This document shows, one piece after another, positions 8,509-17,374 of a DNA stretch of 64,000 nucleotides. A program made the translations under genes and the position numbers. The stretch is from Williamsia serinedens (lineage in GTDB: Bacteria > Actinomycetota > Actinomycetes > Mycobacteriales > Mycobacteriaceae), in NCBI RefSeq assembly GCF_024171725.1, contig NZ_JAMTCG010000005.1, positions 1 to 64,000 of the forward strand, given 5' to 3'. Numbering within the stretch: position 1 is the stretch's first letter; each line of letters opens with the position of its first letter. A model generated the notes under the pieces. The model did not search any database. It was not told the DNA's origin and was given only the letters and a program-made list of their open reading frames with translations.

Positions 8509-9966
8509 ATGGCGAGCACCGCTGCCAGGGGGGACATGTCCAGCGCGTTGAGGCAGCCGCGATCCGGCGCGGTCATGCTCGAGAGTTCGTTGCAACGAGA
8601 GATCCGGCGGGCGTTGACTGCCGCCGGTGTGGAGTCGTGCGCGGCGTTCGTCCTCGTCGAACTCGGTGACACGGGGCTGCGCGCGTCCGTCGTCGACGCG
8701 GCCACGGGTGGCAGCATCGTCGAGCACGGCAACGGACGTCTGTGTCCGCACATGCTCGACCTCACCCTCGCCGACCACCTCGTGCGGATCGGCCGCGTCA
8801 CGCGGCCGGAGTCGACCGAGTGGGCGGCCGAACTGATCGGACTGATGCCGCAGGTCCGTGAGCGCCTCGCCGCGGTGGACGGTGCGTTCGCGATGGGCAC
8901 CGAACACGTCGCGATGTTCCGGATGTCCCGCACCGACTGCGTCACGGCACTCTCGCGGGAGCTGACCGACGCGGCGAGCATCATCACCCGCACCGTCGAC
9001 GAGGCACCGGTCGACGTCGACGCGGTCGTCGTCATGCCCGACCACGAGTCGTGGCCGGGCCTCGTCGGCGAGCTGGCCGAGCGGCTGGAGCTGCCGGTCG
9101 TCGCGCTCGACGGAGAGGGTGACGATCCCGACGGCGGCCGCCACACGGTCGGTGCTGCCGAGATCGAGTCCGCACCCGTACCCGACCCCGAGCCGGAGCC
9201 GGCGGAGGACGAGCAGTCCGAGCCGGAGGAGATCGCGGCCGAACCGGTCGTGGTCGAGCAGTCGGATCCCGAGCCGACCACCCGACCGATCCCGGTCACA
9301 CGAACGGCAGAGCCGCTCGCGTATGCGGTAGAACAGGGCGGTGCAGGCATCCCCACCGCGACACCAGAGGTGTCGCCGGGTCCTGCCGTGGCACAGCCCG
9401 ACGCCCCGGGCGTCTCGGACCACCGTGTCCGCGACATCACCACCACCGGCGATCACGACGTCCTGCGCGACCACGGCGACGAGGTGTCGGTGACCGGCGC
9501 AGGGCCCCGCGCCTACGCCCCGCCCGGGGGTGCGTCAGGGCGCGCAGAGGGGCCCGGCGGTCGACGACGCCTGGCTGTCGGCGCCGTGGCGGTCGGCGGC
9601 GCGGTCGCGCTCGGCGGCGTGATCCTCGCGGTGCCGTGGCTGCACGGCTCCGACGGCACCCGCTCGGCCCCGTCCGCGGTCGGCTTCACCTCCCCGACGA
9701 CGGCACCGACGGCGTCGGCGGCCGTCCCGACGACCGGCGCTCCCACGACCCCGGCACCCACGACGACACCGGGTGCCCAGGCCCCGATCGACACGCGGCC
9801 CGCGCAGGGACCCGCGGTGCAGTACACGGCGCCGCCTCCGCCACAACAGCCGTCGTACGTGTCCCCGGGTCGGCCCCGCGGTGGTGGTCTGCCGCTGCCG
9901 GTGATCCCGCGGCGTCGCACGATCCCGAACCCGATCCCCGGTCTGCCGCCGATCGTCCTGCCCTGA
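8509..9966 (+). CDS. Uncharacterised membrane protein with acidic linker and proline-rich extracellular tail
   Basis: I do not recognise the function. The 485-aa frame has a globular N-terminus (about 1-210), an acidic Pro/Glu-rich stretch (about 225-265), a low-complexity linker, one transmembrane helix around residues 352-375, and a Pro/Thr-rich tail ending in IPGLPPIVLP. The N-terminal half repeatedly uses short VVD/VVV strand-like segments that weakly recall Hsp70-type ATPase domains of mycobacterial membrane proteins, but no phosphate motif is clear. The topology suggests cytoplasmic sensing and an exported tail. Start is uncertain: ATG 8509 and ATG 8536 each follow a G-rich run. It converges with the TetR gene. 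Confidence 0.6.
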   Translation: MASTAARGDMSSALRQPRSGAVMLESSLQREIRRALTAAGVESCAAFVLVELGDTGLRASVVDAATGGSIVEHGNGRLCPHMLDLTLADHLVRIGRVTRPESTEWAAELIGLMPQVRERLAAVDGAFAMGTEHVAMFRMSRTDCVTALSRELTDAASIITRTVDEAPVDVDAVVVMPDHESWPGLVGELAERLELPVVALDGEGDDPDGGRHTVGAAEIESAPVPDPEPEPAEDEQSEPEEIAAEPVVVEQSDPEPTTRPIPVTRTAEPLAYAVEQGGAGIPTATPEVSPGPAVAQPDAPGVSDHRVRDITTTGDHDVLRDHGDEVSVTGAGPRAYAPPGGASGRAEGPGGRRRLAVGAVAVGGAVALGGVILAVPWLHGSDGTRSAPSAVGFTSPTTAPTASAAVPTTGAPTTPAPTTTPGAQAPIDTRPAQGPAVQYTAPPPPQQPSYVSPGRPRGGGLPLPVIPRRRTIPNPIPGLPPIVLP

Positions 9967-9976
9967 CGGTCGTCGG

Positions 9977-10552
9977 TCAGACGGGCGCGCAGCCGCGTTC
10001 GATCATGTCGAGCACCGCCTCGAAGACCCGCTCCCCGTCCACGGTGACGGTGTCGGGAGCCGACGCGTCGAGCTCGAGGCTCACCGCACCGTGCACCGAC
10101 GACCAGACCACCATCGTGAGTTCGACGGGGTCGTCGTCGCGGACGATCCCGGCCGCCTGACCGAACCGGATCAGCTCCGTGAGCGCGCCGAGCGCGGCGA
10201 CACCCGCCTCGTCGACCGGGCACGTGCCCGAGAACATCAGCCGGTAGAGGGTCGGGTTCTCCAGGGCGAAGGTGCGGTAGTTGCGGCCCGCGGTCCGCAG
10301 GCGGACGACGGGATCGGACGAGGTGGAGGCGACCGTCGCCGCACGCAGGCGGTCGAAGCCGTCGGCGACCAACGCCGTCAGCAGACCGTCCTTCCCGTCG
10401 AGGTGGTTGTAGACCCCCATCGGGGCCACGCCCGCCTCGGTCGCGACCGCCCGGACGGTCAGGGCCTTCACACCCTGCTCCGCCAGTACCCGGTGCCCGG
10501 CCGCGATGAGCGCGTCCCGGACCTCCGCCGCGGGAGTTCTCCTCGTCACCAC
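9977..10552 (-). CDS. TetR-family transcriptional repressor
   Basis: The 191-aa protein has an N-terminal TetR DNA-binding domain with the HTH LTVRAVATEAGVAPMGVYNHLDGKDGLL, and a C-terminal ligand domain of the TetR_C type. GTG 10552 is chosen because a TACGGT box (10565-10560, minus strand) ends 7 nt before it, as for ugd; GTG 10561 is an alternative. It is divergent from an MFS efflux gene across a 32-bp operator palindrome and should repress that gene and itself until a drug or metabolite binds. Confidence 0.88.
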   Translation of the reverse strand: MVTRRTPAAEVRDALIAAGHRVLAEQGVKALTVRAVATEAGVAPMGVYNHLDGKDGLLTALVADGFDRLRAATVASTSSDPVVRLRTAGRNYRTFALENPTLYRLMFSGTCPVDEAGVAALGALTELIRFGQAAGIVRDDDPVELTMVVWSSVHGAVSLELDASAPDTVTVDGERVFEAVLDMIERGCAPV

Positions 10553-10568
10553 GGTTGACACCGTACTG

Positions 10569-10600
10569 GAACGATGTTCTTCTAGAAAAGAACAACGTTC
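10569..10600. promoter_or_regulatory. TetR operator, 13-bp inverted repeat
   Basis: GAACGATGTTCTT and AAGAACAACGTTC form 13-bp arms with one mismatch around the 6-nt spacer CTAGAA. The site lies just upstream of the -10 box of the TetR gene and before the likely -10 of the MFS gene (TACAAC, 10601-10606), so binding would block both directions. Confidence 0.8.
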
Positions 10601-10639
10601 TACAACAATGGCACGTCGTCCCTCAGCCCAGGAGACCCC

Positions 10640-12244
10640 ATGAGCACCACCCGCCGCTGGACCGCCCTCGCCGGTCTGTGCCTCGCCACCCTGCTGGTGA
10701 TGATCGACAACACGATCGTCAACGTCGCCCTGCCGAGCATCAGCCGGGACCTGTCGGCGTCGATGTCGGACCTGCAGTGGGTCGTCGACGCCTACACGCT
10801 GGCGTTCGCCGGCCTGCTGATCACCGGAGGCCACCTCGGCGACCGCTTCGGTCGTCGGCGGGTGCTGCTGGTGGGCGTCGCCGGGTTCGCCGTGATGTCG
10901 GTGCCCGCCGCCCTGGCGACGTCCACCACGACCCTCATCGCCGCTCGCGTCGGGCTCGGTGTGTTCGCGGCGCTGGTGTTCCCCGCGACGCTGGCGCTGC
11001 TGTCGTCGGTCTTCACGATCGCCCGCGAGCGCGCGGCGGCGTTCGGGATCTGGGCCGCGACCGCCGGCGTCGCCGTCGCGATCGGCCCGGTGCTCGGCGG
11101 CTGGCTCATCGAGCACAGTTCGTGGGCGTCGGTGTTCTGGGTGAACCTCCCGTTCGCGGCGGTGGTGACGGTCGTGATCCTCGCGGTCGTCCCCGCTCCC
11201 CGTCCGGCCCCGGCCGGCCGGGTCGACGTGCTCGGACTCGTCCTGAGCGTCGCCGCGATGGGGCTGCTGATCTACTCGGTCATCGAGGGACCGCGCCACG
11301 GGTGGACCGACATCCGCACCATCGGCGGGTTCGTCGTCGCCGCAGCCCTTCTCGCCGTGTTCGTCCGGGGGCAGATGCGCTCGGCACACCCGGTGCTCGA
11401 CGTGCGGGTGTTCGCCGACCGTCGGTTCGCGGCGGCATCCGGGCTCATCGCGCTGGCGTTCTTCGGGCTGTTCGGTTTCATCTTCCTCATCACCCAGTAC
11501 TTCCAGGCGGTGAAGGGATACGGCACGTTCTCGGCCGGACTGCACACGCTGCCGTTCGCGGTGGTGATGGCGGTGTTCTCGCCGCTCGCGATGCAGGCCG
11601 TGCGGCTGGTGGGTGTCGCGACCGTCGCCGCGACCGGATCACTGTTGATGGCAGGCGGATTTGCGCTCGTGGAGATCGCGGGCGTCGACGCGTCCTACTG
11701 GGGGCTCATCGTGTGGTCGATGTCGGCCATGGCCGCGGGCCTCGCCCTGATCTCCGGTCCCTGCACGCACGTCGTGATGAACTGCCTGCCCGCGGACAAG
11801 GCGGGTGCCGGCGCAGCGGTCAACGACACCACCCGCGAGTTCGGCGGCGCGCTGGGTGTCGCGGTGCTCGGGTCCGTGCTGAGCTCGGTCTACGCCTCGG
11901 GTGTCGCCGATTCCGCGGTGCTGCAACGACTCCCGGACGGTGTCCGCGACATCGCCGGCACGTCGGTGATGGCCGGTGTGGAGGTCGCCCAGCGCGTGCC
12001 CGCGCAGTTCACCGGGCCCGTCCTCGACGCGGTCCGTGACACCTTCGTCAACGGTCTGCACCAGTCGGTGTGGGTGGCGGTGGTGGTCGCCGCCGTCGCC
12101 GCGCCCGCAGCGTGGATCGGCCTGCGCGGTGCGTCGGCCGACGGTCAGATGTCGACGGTGAGCGAGTCCCCGGCCGCCCTCGAGACGCAGGACAGCATCC
12201 AGCCGGCGTCTCGTTCGGCGGTCGTGAGCAACGTGTCCCGGTGA
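10640..12244 (+). CDS. MFS drug efflux transporter, DHA2 (14-TM, EmrB/QacA) type
   Basis: The 534-aa protein has the DHA2 motif D1 region LVMIDNTIVNVALPSI near residue 20 and the loop 2-3 motif GGHLGDRFGRRRVLL near residue 65. About 14 hydrophobic helices follow, the usual length and topology for proton-driven multidrug exporters. AGGAG lies 5 nt before ATG 10640. It is divergent from a TetR repressor, the standard arrangement for inducible efflux. Its last 100 nt are antisense to the end of the ferredoxin reductase gene, so the cytoplasmic tail is encoded opposite an iron-sulfur domain. Confidence 0.92.
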   Translation: MSTTRRWTALAGLCLATLLVMIDNTIVNVALPSISRDLSASMSDLQWVVDAYTLAFAGLLITGGHLGDRFGRRRVLLVGVAGFAVMSVPAALATSTTTLIAARVGLGVFAALVFPATLALLSSVFTIARERAAAFGIWAATAGVAVAIGPVLGGWLIEHSSWASVFWVNLPFAAVVTVVILAVVPAPRPAPAGRVDVLGLVLSVAAMGLLIYSVIEGPRHGWTDIRTIGGFVVAAALLAVFVRGQMRSAHPVLDVRVFADRRFAAASGLIALAFFGLFGFIFLITQYFQAVKGYGTFSAGLHTLPFAVVMAVFSPLAMQAVRLVGVATVAATGSLLMAGGFALVEIAGVDASYWGLIVWSMSAMAAGLALISGPCTHVVMNCLPADKAGAGAAVNDTTREFGGALGVAVLGSVLSSVYASGVADSAVLQRLPDGVRDIAGTSVMAGVEVAQRVPAQFTGPVLDAVRDTFVNGLHQSVWVAVVVAAVAAPAAWIGLRGASADGQMSTVSESPAALETQDSIQPASRSAVVSNVSR

Positions 12245-13296
12245 TCGACGGCGCCGTCGAGGACACGGGTCCGGCAGGTCCCGCAGAACCCCTGGCGGCA
12301 GGAGTACGGCACCGACGGCCGTTCCCGACGGAGCGCGGCGAGAGTGGTCTCGTCGGCACCGACGGGGACGGCCGCCCCCGTCGAGGCGAGGGTGACGGTG
12401 AACGGGTGGCCGTCGACGACCGGTGGCGGCGCGAACCGCTCGTGGTGCAGCTCGACGTCGCGGACGTCGCGCAGGCGCGCCACCAGCGCGTCCAGCATCG
12501 GGATGGGCCCGCAGCTGTACACCGCTGTGCGCGGGGAGATGTCGGGACCGATGAGCTCGTCGGCCGTCGGGATGCCACCGTCGTCGTCGGTGCGGACCGT
12601 CACCCGGTCACCGTGGGAGCGGACCTCGTCGACGAACGGCAGCGAATCGCGGCTGCGGCCCGTGTAGACCATCGACCAGTCGAGGTCCAGGCGGTCGGCG
12701 AGCTGGATCATCGGCAGGATCGGGGTGATCCCGATGCCCCCGGCGACGAACCGCAGGTGCTCGGCGCGCGAGCCGAGACCCGGCACGGCGAGCGGGAAGG
12801 CGTTGCGCGGGCCCTTGATCGAGAGGACGTCACCGACGCGCAGGTCGTCGTGGACCTCGACCGAGCCGCCGCCGCCGTCGGGGATCCGACGCACCGCGAT
12901 GCGGTAGTAGGTGCGGTCGGTCGGGTCCCCGCACAGCGAGTACTCACGCATCCGGCCCGACGGCAGGAGCAGGTCGAGGTGTGCGCCCGCGTACCAGGGC
13001 GGCAACTGCCCGCCGTCGGGGGCCTCGAAGCGCAGCGCCACGACGTTCTCGTCCTCGGCGACGACCGTGCGGTCGACCAGACGGACCTGTGTCACACCGG
13101 TGTTGACGGCGTGGTCGTCGGCGACGTGGAGTCGGCGCACCACCCGCGGGTACAGGTGCGAGAACGCCGCGCCCACCACCCGCATCACGGGGTCGCGGCG
13201 GAACCGCCCGTAGAGGTGTGGAGGTGCCGTCTCGAGGTCGAGGGTCTCCAGGTCGGCGCGACCCTGTTCCGAACGCGACGGGTTCGTCGTGGTCAT
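12145..13296 (-). CDS. Ferredoxin reductase-type oxidoreductase with C-terminal [2Fe-2S] domain
   Basis: The 383-aa protein combines a FAD-binding domain (REYSLCGDP), an NAD(P)-binding domain (VAGGIGITPILPMI and YSCGPIPMLDAL), and a plant-type ferredoxin domain with the CxxxxCxxC...C cluster in SCRQGFCGTC and MLSCVS. It is the electron donor type used with oxygenases, desaturases and diiron enzymes. ATG 13296 overlaps the stop codon of the diiron protein encoded upstream, so the two are translationally coupled and probable redox partners (inference). Its 3' end overlaps the converging MFS gene by 100 bp. Confidence 0.93.
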   Translation of the reverse strand: MTTTNPSRSEQGRADLETLDLETAPPHLYGRFRRDPVMRVVGAAFSHLYPRVVRRLHVADDHAVNTGVTQVRLVDRTVVAEDENVVALRFEAPDGGQLPPWYAGAHLDLLLPSGRMREYSLCGDPTDRTYYRIAVRRIPDGGGGSVEVHDDLRVGDVLSIKGPRNAFPLAVPGLGSRAEHLRFVAGGIGITPILPMIQLADRLDLDWSMVYTGRSRDSLPFVDEVRSHGDRVTVRTDDDGGIPTADELIGPDISPRTAVYSCGPIPMLDALVARLRDVRDVELHHERFAPPPVVDGHPFTVTLASTGAAVPVGADETTLAALRRERPSVPYSCRQGFCGTCRTRVLDGAVDHRDTLLTTAERDAGWMLSCVSRAAGDSLTVDI

Positions 13297-14198
13297 CGCG
13301 CGGCCGCGCGGGTGGCCGGAGAGGACGCGAGGTAGGCGACGGCCTGTGCGGTGGAGCCGATCTCCTCCGGCCGGAACGACGGCCGGAAGTAGGAGAACGT
13401 CGCGAGGACGATGGAGCGCAGCGTCGGCAGCACGCCGGCCTTGGCGCCGCGGCGGTACTCGGTCCACATGGAGAAGTACGAGTACTTGCGGTACGGGTCG
13501 CTCTTGGCGATGAACCGGCTGCCGCGGTGCAGCAGCATGAGCAGCCCGAACAGGGCGACCCCCATCGCGCGGGCGCGGCGGATGTACCCGTCACCGAAGT
13601 AGGTCGCGACGTCGTGGGCGACGCTGCGGTGCTCGACCTCCTCGGCGCCGTGCCACGTGAAGAGGTCGGTCATCGCCGGGTCGGCGCCGTGCTCCCGCCA
13701 GGTGTTGTTCAACGCGAAGTCGCCGAGGATGGCGGTGTAGTGCTCGATCGCCGCGATGAGCCACAGGCGCTCGACGAGGTCCTTCCGGCGGGCCTCGGGC
13801 TCCCAGTTCTCCTTCGGGGCCAGCGCCTTGCGGAAGAGCCACCGCATCTGACGCTCGAAGGGCCGGGGATCGACGCCCTCGCGGTCGAGGAACTCCCACA
13901 GCGCCTTGTCGTGCGCCTCGGCGTGCATCGCCTCCTGGCCGACGAACCCGCGCATGGTCGCGGCGAGTTCCTCGTCGGCGACGAGGGGGAGCGCCTCGTT
14001 GTAGGTGGTGACGAACCATCGCTCGCCCTCGGGCAGGAGCAGGTTCAGCACGCTGATCACGTTCGACGCGATCGGGTGGCCGGGGATCCAGTGCAGCGGT
14101 GTGTGTTCGAGGTCGAACGCGACGTTGCGGGGCTGCAGGTGGACGGGCCCCGGATCGGCGATCTCGGGGGTGGCGATGGTCGGCTGCGGTCGGGACAT
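13293..14198 (-). CDS. Predicted metal-dependent hydrolase (PF10118-type, ferritin-like diiron)
   Basis: The 301-aa protein fits the PF10118 family. It has ExxH-type helices: GQEAMHAEAHDKAL near residue 95, an AAIEHYTAI helix, and WHGAEEVEHRSVAHDV near residue 195, which together look like a diiron site. One hydrophobic segment (ARAMGVALFGLLMLL) lies near residue 230. GAGGAG precedes ATG 14198. It sits between the EphD-like fusion (11-nt gap) and the ferredoxin reductase (4-nt overlap). Supply of electrons from the neighbouring reductase to an oxidation by this protein is the simplest reading; the family's hydrolase name is not experimentally grounded here. Confidence 0.8.
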   Translation of the reverse strand: MSRPQPTIATPEIADPGPVHLQPRNVAFDLEHTPLHWIPGHPIASNVISVLNLLLPEGERWFVTTYNEALPLVADEELAATMRGFVGQEAMHAEAHDKALWEFLDREGVDPRPFERQMRWLFRKALAPKENWEPEARRKDLVERLWLIAAIEHYTAILGDFALNNTWREHGADPAMTDLFTWHGAEEVEHRSVAHDVATYFGDGYIRRARAMGVALFGLLMLLHRGSRFIAKSDPYRKYSYFSMWTEYRRGAKAGVLPTLRSIVLATFSYFRPSFRPEEIGSTAQAVAYLASSPATRAAAR

Positions 14199-14209
14199 GT
14201 GTGTGCTCC

Positions 14210-15976
14210 TCACACCAGGGACGTACGGGCCATGCGGCGCGAGAGCGCCGGGACGAAGCGGTAGACGCGGTAGCCGACCGCGGCCTCGGGGGTCACGGGG
14301 ACCACGGCGCGGTTCTCGAGGACCGCGGCCAGGATCCGTCGGGCGACCTTGTCGGGGGTGTAGCCGCGACGGCGGTAGGCGGCGTCCATGCGGTCCTGTC
14401 GCCGCTTCTGCTCCGCGCCCGTCGATCCCGCGAACTCGGTCGTCGAGACGATCTTGGTGTCGACGATGCCGGGGCAGATCGCCGAGACCCCGATGCGGGC
14501 GCCGGCCAGTTCGGCGCGCAACGACTCGCTGAGCAGCAGCACGCCGGCCTTGGTGGCGGCGTAGGCGCCGAGCCCGCGCTGCGGTGTGAACGCAGCGGCT
14601 GAGGCGAGGTTGACGATGTGTCCGCCCTCGCCGCGCTCGACCATCTGTCGGCCGAAATACCGACTGCCCGTGGCGACCCCGATGAGGTTGATGTCGACCA
14701 GGCGTCGTATCTGGGCGTCGGTCGCGTCGAGGAGGGATCCCGCCAGTCCGATGCCGGCGTTGTTCACGACGATGTCGGGGACACCGTGCGCCTTCGCGAC
14801 CTCCTCGGTGAACGCCGCGAACGCCGCGTCGTCGGAGACGTCGAGGGGGTAGGCGTGTGCGGTCCCGCCGAGGGTGGCGATCGCCTCGACGGTGGTGCGT
14901 GCCCCGTCGAGGTCGATGTCGCTGCAGACCACCTCGGCGCCGTTGCGGGCGAACAGGATCGCGGTCTCGCGTCCGATGCCGCTCCCCGCGCCGGTGATGA
15001 CGGCGAGACGACCGGCGAGGGGACCGCGGGGACCGGTCACCGCGAGCCGGTCGAGTGACGGTGAGCCCGAGCCGGACTCGACCGCCTCGATGAACTCGGT
15101 CGCGCGGTCGGCGATGAGCTGTGGCCGGGAGTACGGCAGCCAGTGTCCCGCGGGAAGGTCACGGCGCCACAGGCGCGACGCGTAGCGGGGTGTGTTGTCG
15201 AAGATGGCCGCGCGCAGGGCGATGTCGCGGGTGTTGACCAGTTCGAGGACCGGCACGTCCGTGGACCCGGGGGACGGGTGGAACAGTCGCGGCCGGATGT
15301 TGGCGCGGTAGTACCGCAGGCCGGAGATCATGTCGCGGTGCAGGCTGGGCGCCACCGTGATGGCCGATGGCGACGTCCCCTCGACGGCCTGCAGGAACCG
15401 GCGCCACACCGGTGCCCATCCCAGGGCGCCGAAGAACACCTTCGGCACGACCGGCAGCTGGAACATCACCGTGTACGCCGACGAGGCGACCTGCGACAGC
15501 GCCTGCGCCACGTTCGACGGGGTGGGCCGCGACAGCTTCTCGCGAGCCCAGGTGCCGAGGTGGTCGAGGTTCGGGCCGGATATCGAGACGAACGACGCGA
15601 TCCGGTCGGCGGCACCCGGGGTGCACACCGCCTCCCATGTCTGCACCGACCCCCAGTCGTGTGCGACGACGTGCGCGGGGCCGTCGGTCACCGCGTCGAT
15701 CACCGCGAACAGGTCTCGGGCCAACTCGGGCAGCGCATACGGCGCGTCACCGGCGGGCGCATCGCTCTCGCCGTATCCGCGGGTGTCGTAGGCGACGACG
15801 TGGAACCGGCGTGCGAGCACCGGGGCGACCTGATCCCACAGGTGGTGGGTGTCCGGCCACCCGTGGACCAGCACGACTGTCGGGGCGTCCGGGACGCCGG
15901 CCTCGACGACGGCGAGACGGACGCCGCCGTTCTGCACGGTGCGCGGACGCCAGTCCATGGGTGTTCGGTCGGTCAC
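14210..15976 (-). CDS. ephD: EphD-like fusion: alpha/beta-hydrolase (epoxide hydrolase type) plus SDR
   Basis: The 588-aa protein matches the two-domain plan and length of M. tuberculosis EphD (Rv2214c). Residues 1-300 are an alpha/beta hydrolase with VHGWPDTHHLW, the nucleophile region VAHDWGSVQTW and the lid expected of epoxide hydrolases. Residues 310-588 are a classical SDR with TGAGSGIGRET, VNNAGIGL, the serine in NLASAAAF and the active-site pair in YAATKAG. EphD acts on mycolate-type epoxy lipids, which fits a mycolic-acid-producing host (inference). GTG 15976 is chosen because TAACGT ends 8 nt upstream and there is no ribosome site; TTG 15994 is an alternative. It heads an operon with the diiron protein and ferredoxin reductase. 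Confidence 0.9.
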   Translation of the reverse strand: MTDRTPMDWRPRTVQNGGVRLAVVEAGVPDAPTVVLVHGWPDTHHLWDQVAPVLARRFHVVAYDTRGYGESDAPAGDAPYALPELARDLFAVIDAVTDGPAHVVAHDWGSVQTWEAVCTPGAADRIASFVSISGPNLDHLGTWAREKLSRPTPSNVAQALSQVASSAYTVMFQLPVVPKVFFGALGWAPVWRRFLQAVEGTSPSAITVAPSLHRDMISGLRYYRANIRPRLFHPSPGSTDVPVLELVNTRDIALRAAIFDNTPRYASRLWRRDLPAGHWLPYSRPQLIADRATEFIEAVESGSGSPSLDRLAVTGPRGPLAGRLAVITGAGSGIGRETAILFARNGAEVVCSDIDLDGARTTVEAIATLGGTAHAYPLDVSDDAAFAAFTEEVAKAHGVPDIVVNNAGIGLAGSLLDATDAQIRRLVDINLIGVATGSRYFGRQMVERGEGGHIVNLASAAAFTPQRGLGAYAATKAGVLLLSESLRAELAGARIGVSAICPGIVDTKIVSTTEFAGSTGAEQKRRQDRMDAAYRRRGYTPDKVARRILAAVLENRAVVPVTPEAAVGYRVYRFVPALSRRMARTSLV

Positions 15977-15984
15977 AGAAGTAG

Positions 15985-15990
15985 ACGTTA
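15985..15990 (-). promoter_or_regulatory. Probable -10 box of the ephD operon
   Basis: TAACGT on the minus strand lies 8 nt before GTG 15976, in the 71-nt gap after the ABC ATPase gene. It suggests a separate leaderless transcript for ephD and its followers rather than read-through from the ABC operon. Confidence 0.4.
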
Positions 15991-16047
15991 CCAACTGTCA
16001 CACGTACGGCGGAAGTGCCGACCGCGGACTCGCGCGCCGCGGTCGCG

Positions 16048-17349
16048 TCAGACGGGGACGCTGATGACGTCGTCGTCGGTGTCGTACTCGAACAGCTCGC
16101 CGTAGCGACCCCAGTCGACGGCGGTCTCCAGTTGGCGACGCGCGCTGTCGGGACCGTGGCGACGTCGCAGCAGGTCCAGGAAGAACCCGCCCCGGAGCGT
16201 CCCGTGTGGGCTGGACCGCACCGCGGTGACGATCGCCCGCACCAGCGGGGCGTGTTCGCCCGCCTGCGTGGCGAAGATCTGCTTGCTGCGCTGGATGTCC
16301 GCGCCGACGAGGGCGGTGCCGAGGTCGGTGACCCCGATCCGCCCGTCGGTCACCTCGATGAAGCCGAGGAGCTCGGCCGCGTCCACCAGGGGCAGGAGGT
16401 CGCTGATGTCGAACGTCAGTGCGGAGGCGATCGACGCCATCGTCGGCTCGTCCTCACCGGCGACCATCGCGACCAGGCCCGCGATGCCGCCGACGGTCGC
16501 CTCGGGGAGCGGCTCGTCGCCGGGTGTCGCCGGGGACACGGGGGCGACCGGCGGGGTGCCCTCACCCTCGGTGAGCAGCCGGTACAGCGTGTCGACGGTG
16601 GACACCGAACCCACCGACCGCGGATCGCGGTGTCGTCGCCCCGGGACGGGGATGTCGGCGATGATCCGTCCGGGGTGCGACCCGAGCACGACGACACGGT
16701 CGGCGAGGGCGACCGCCTCGTCGATGTTGTGGGTGACGATGCAGATCGCGCGGGTGGGGAAGCGTGCCCCCTCCCAGAGGTCTATCAACTCCGACCGCAG
16801 GTTCTCGGCGGTCAACACGTCGAGGGCGGAGAACGGCTCGTCCATGAGCAGGACGTCGGGTCGCAGGACCAGGGCACGGGCGAAACCCACCCGCTGGCGC
16901 ATCCCGCCCGACAGTTCGCGGGGGTACGCCGACTCGAACCCGTCGAGGCCGATGAGGTCGATGGCGGCCAGTGCGCGCTCACGCCGCTCCTCGGCGGGGA
17001 CCCGTCGCGCGACGAGGCCGAGCTCCACGTTGTCCTGCACCGTGAGCCACGGCATGAGGGCGAACGACTGGAACACCAGGGCGGTGCCGGGATTGGCGCC
17101 GGTGAGCGGCGTCCCGCGGTAGCGGACCGTGCCCGACGTCGCCGGGATCAGGCCCGCGACGGTCCGCAGCAGCGTCGACTTGCCGGAGCCGGATCGTCCC
17201 AAGAGAGCGACGATCTCGCCCTCGTGGAGGGTCAGGTCGATGCCGTCGAGCACCTGCACCGACTGGCCCTTCGCGCCGGTGAAGGTGGTGTGGACGTCCT
17301 CGACCGTGACGAGGTCGGTGGCGACGGATGTGGGGGACGTGAGTGTCAT
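16048..17349 (-). CDS. ABC transporter ATP-binding protein, NitT/TauT type with C-terminal AAA-associated domain
   Basis: The 433-aa protein has a complete ATPase: Walker A GRSGSGKST near residue 52, Q-loop FQSFALMPW, signature LSGGMRQR, Walker B LLMDEPFSALD and the switch histidine in VTHNIDEA. Residues beyond 290 form an extra helical domain of the AAA-associated C-terminal type found on some nitrate/sulfonate-like ATPases. It is the last gene of an operon with the double permease (25-nt gap) and MgtC. No substrate-binding protein is encoded nearby. Because the operon begins with an M-box, a divalent cation or Mg2+-stress function is more likely than nitrate or taurine (inference). Confidence 0.9.
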   Translation of the reverse strand: MTLTSPTSVATDLVTVEDVHTTFTGAKGQSVQVLDGIDLTLHEGEIVALLGRSGSGKSTLLRTVAGLIPATSGTVRYRGTPLTGANPGTALVFQSFALMPWLTVQDNVELGLVARRVPAEERRERALAAIDLIGLDGFESAYPRELSGGMRQRVGFARALVLRPDVLLMDEPFSALDVLTAENLRSELIDLWEGARFPTRAICIVTHNIDEAVALADRVVVLGSHPGRIIADIPVPGRRHRDPRSVGSVSTVDTLYRLLTEGEGTPPVAPVSPATPGDEPLPEATVGGIAGLVAMVAGEDEPTMASIASALTFDISDLLPLVDAAELLGFIEVTDGRIGVTDLGTALVGADIQRSKQIFATQAGEHAPLVRAIVTAVRSSPHGTLRGGFFLDLLRRRHGPDSARRQLETAVDWGRYGELFEYDTDDDVISVPV

Positions 17350-17374
17350 GGGACGGCCCTGTCGGTCGGAGGGA

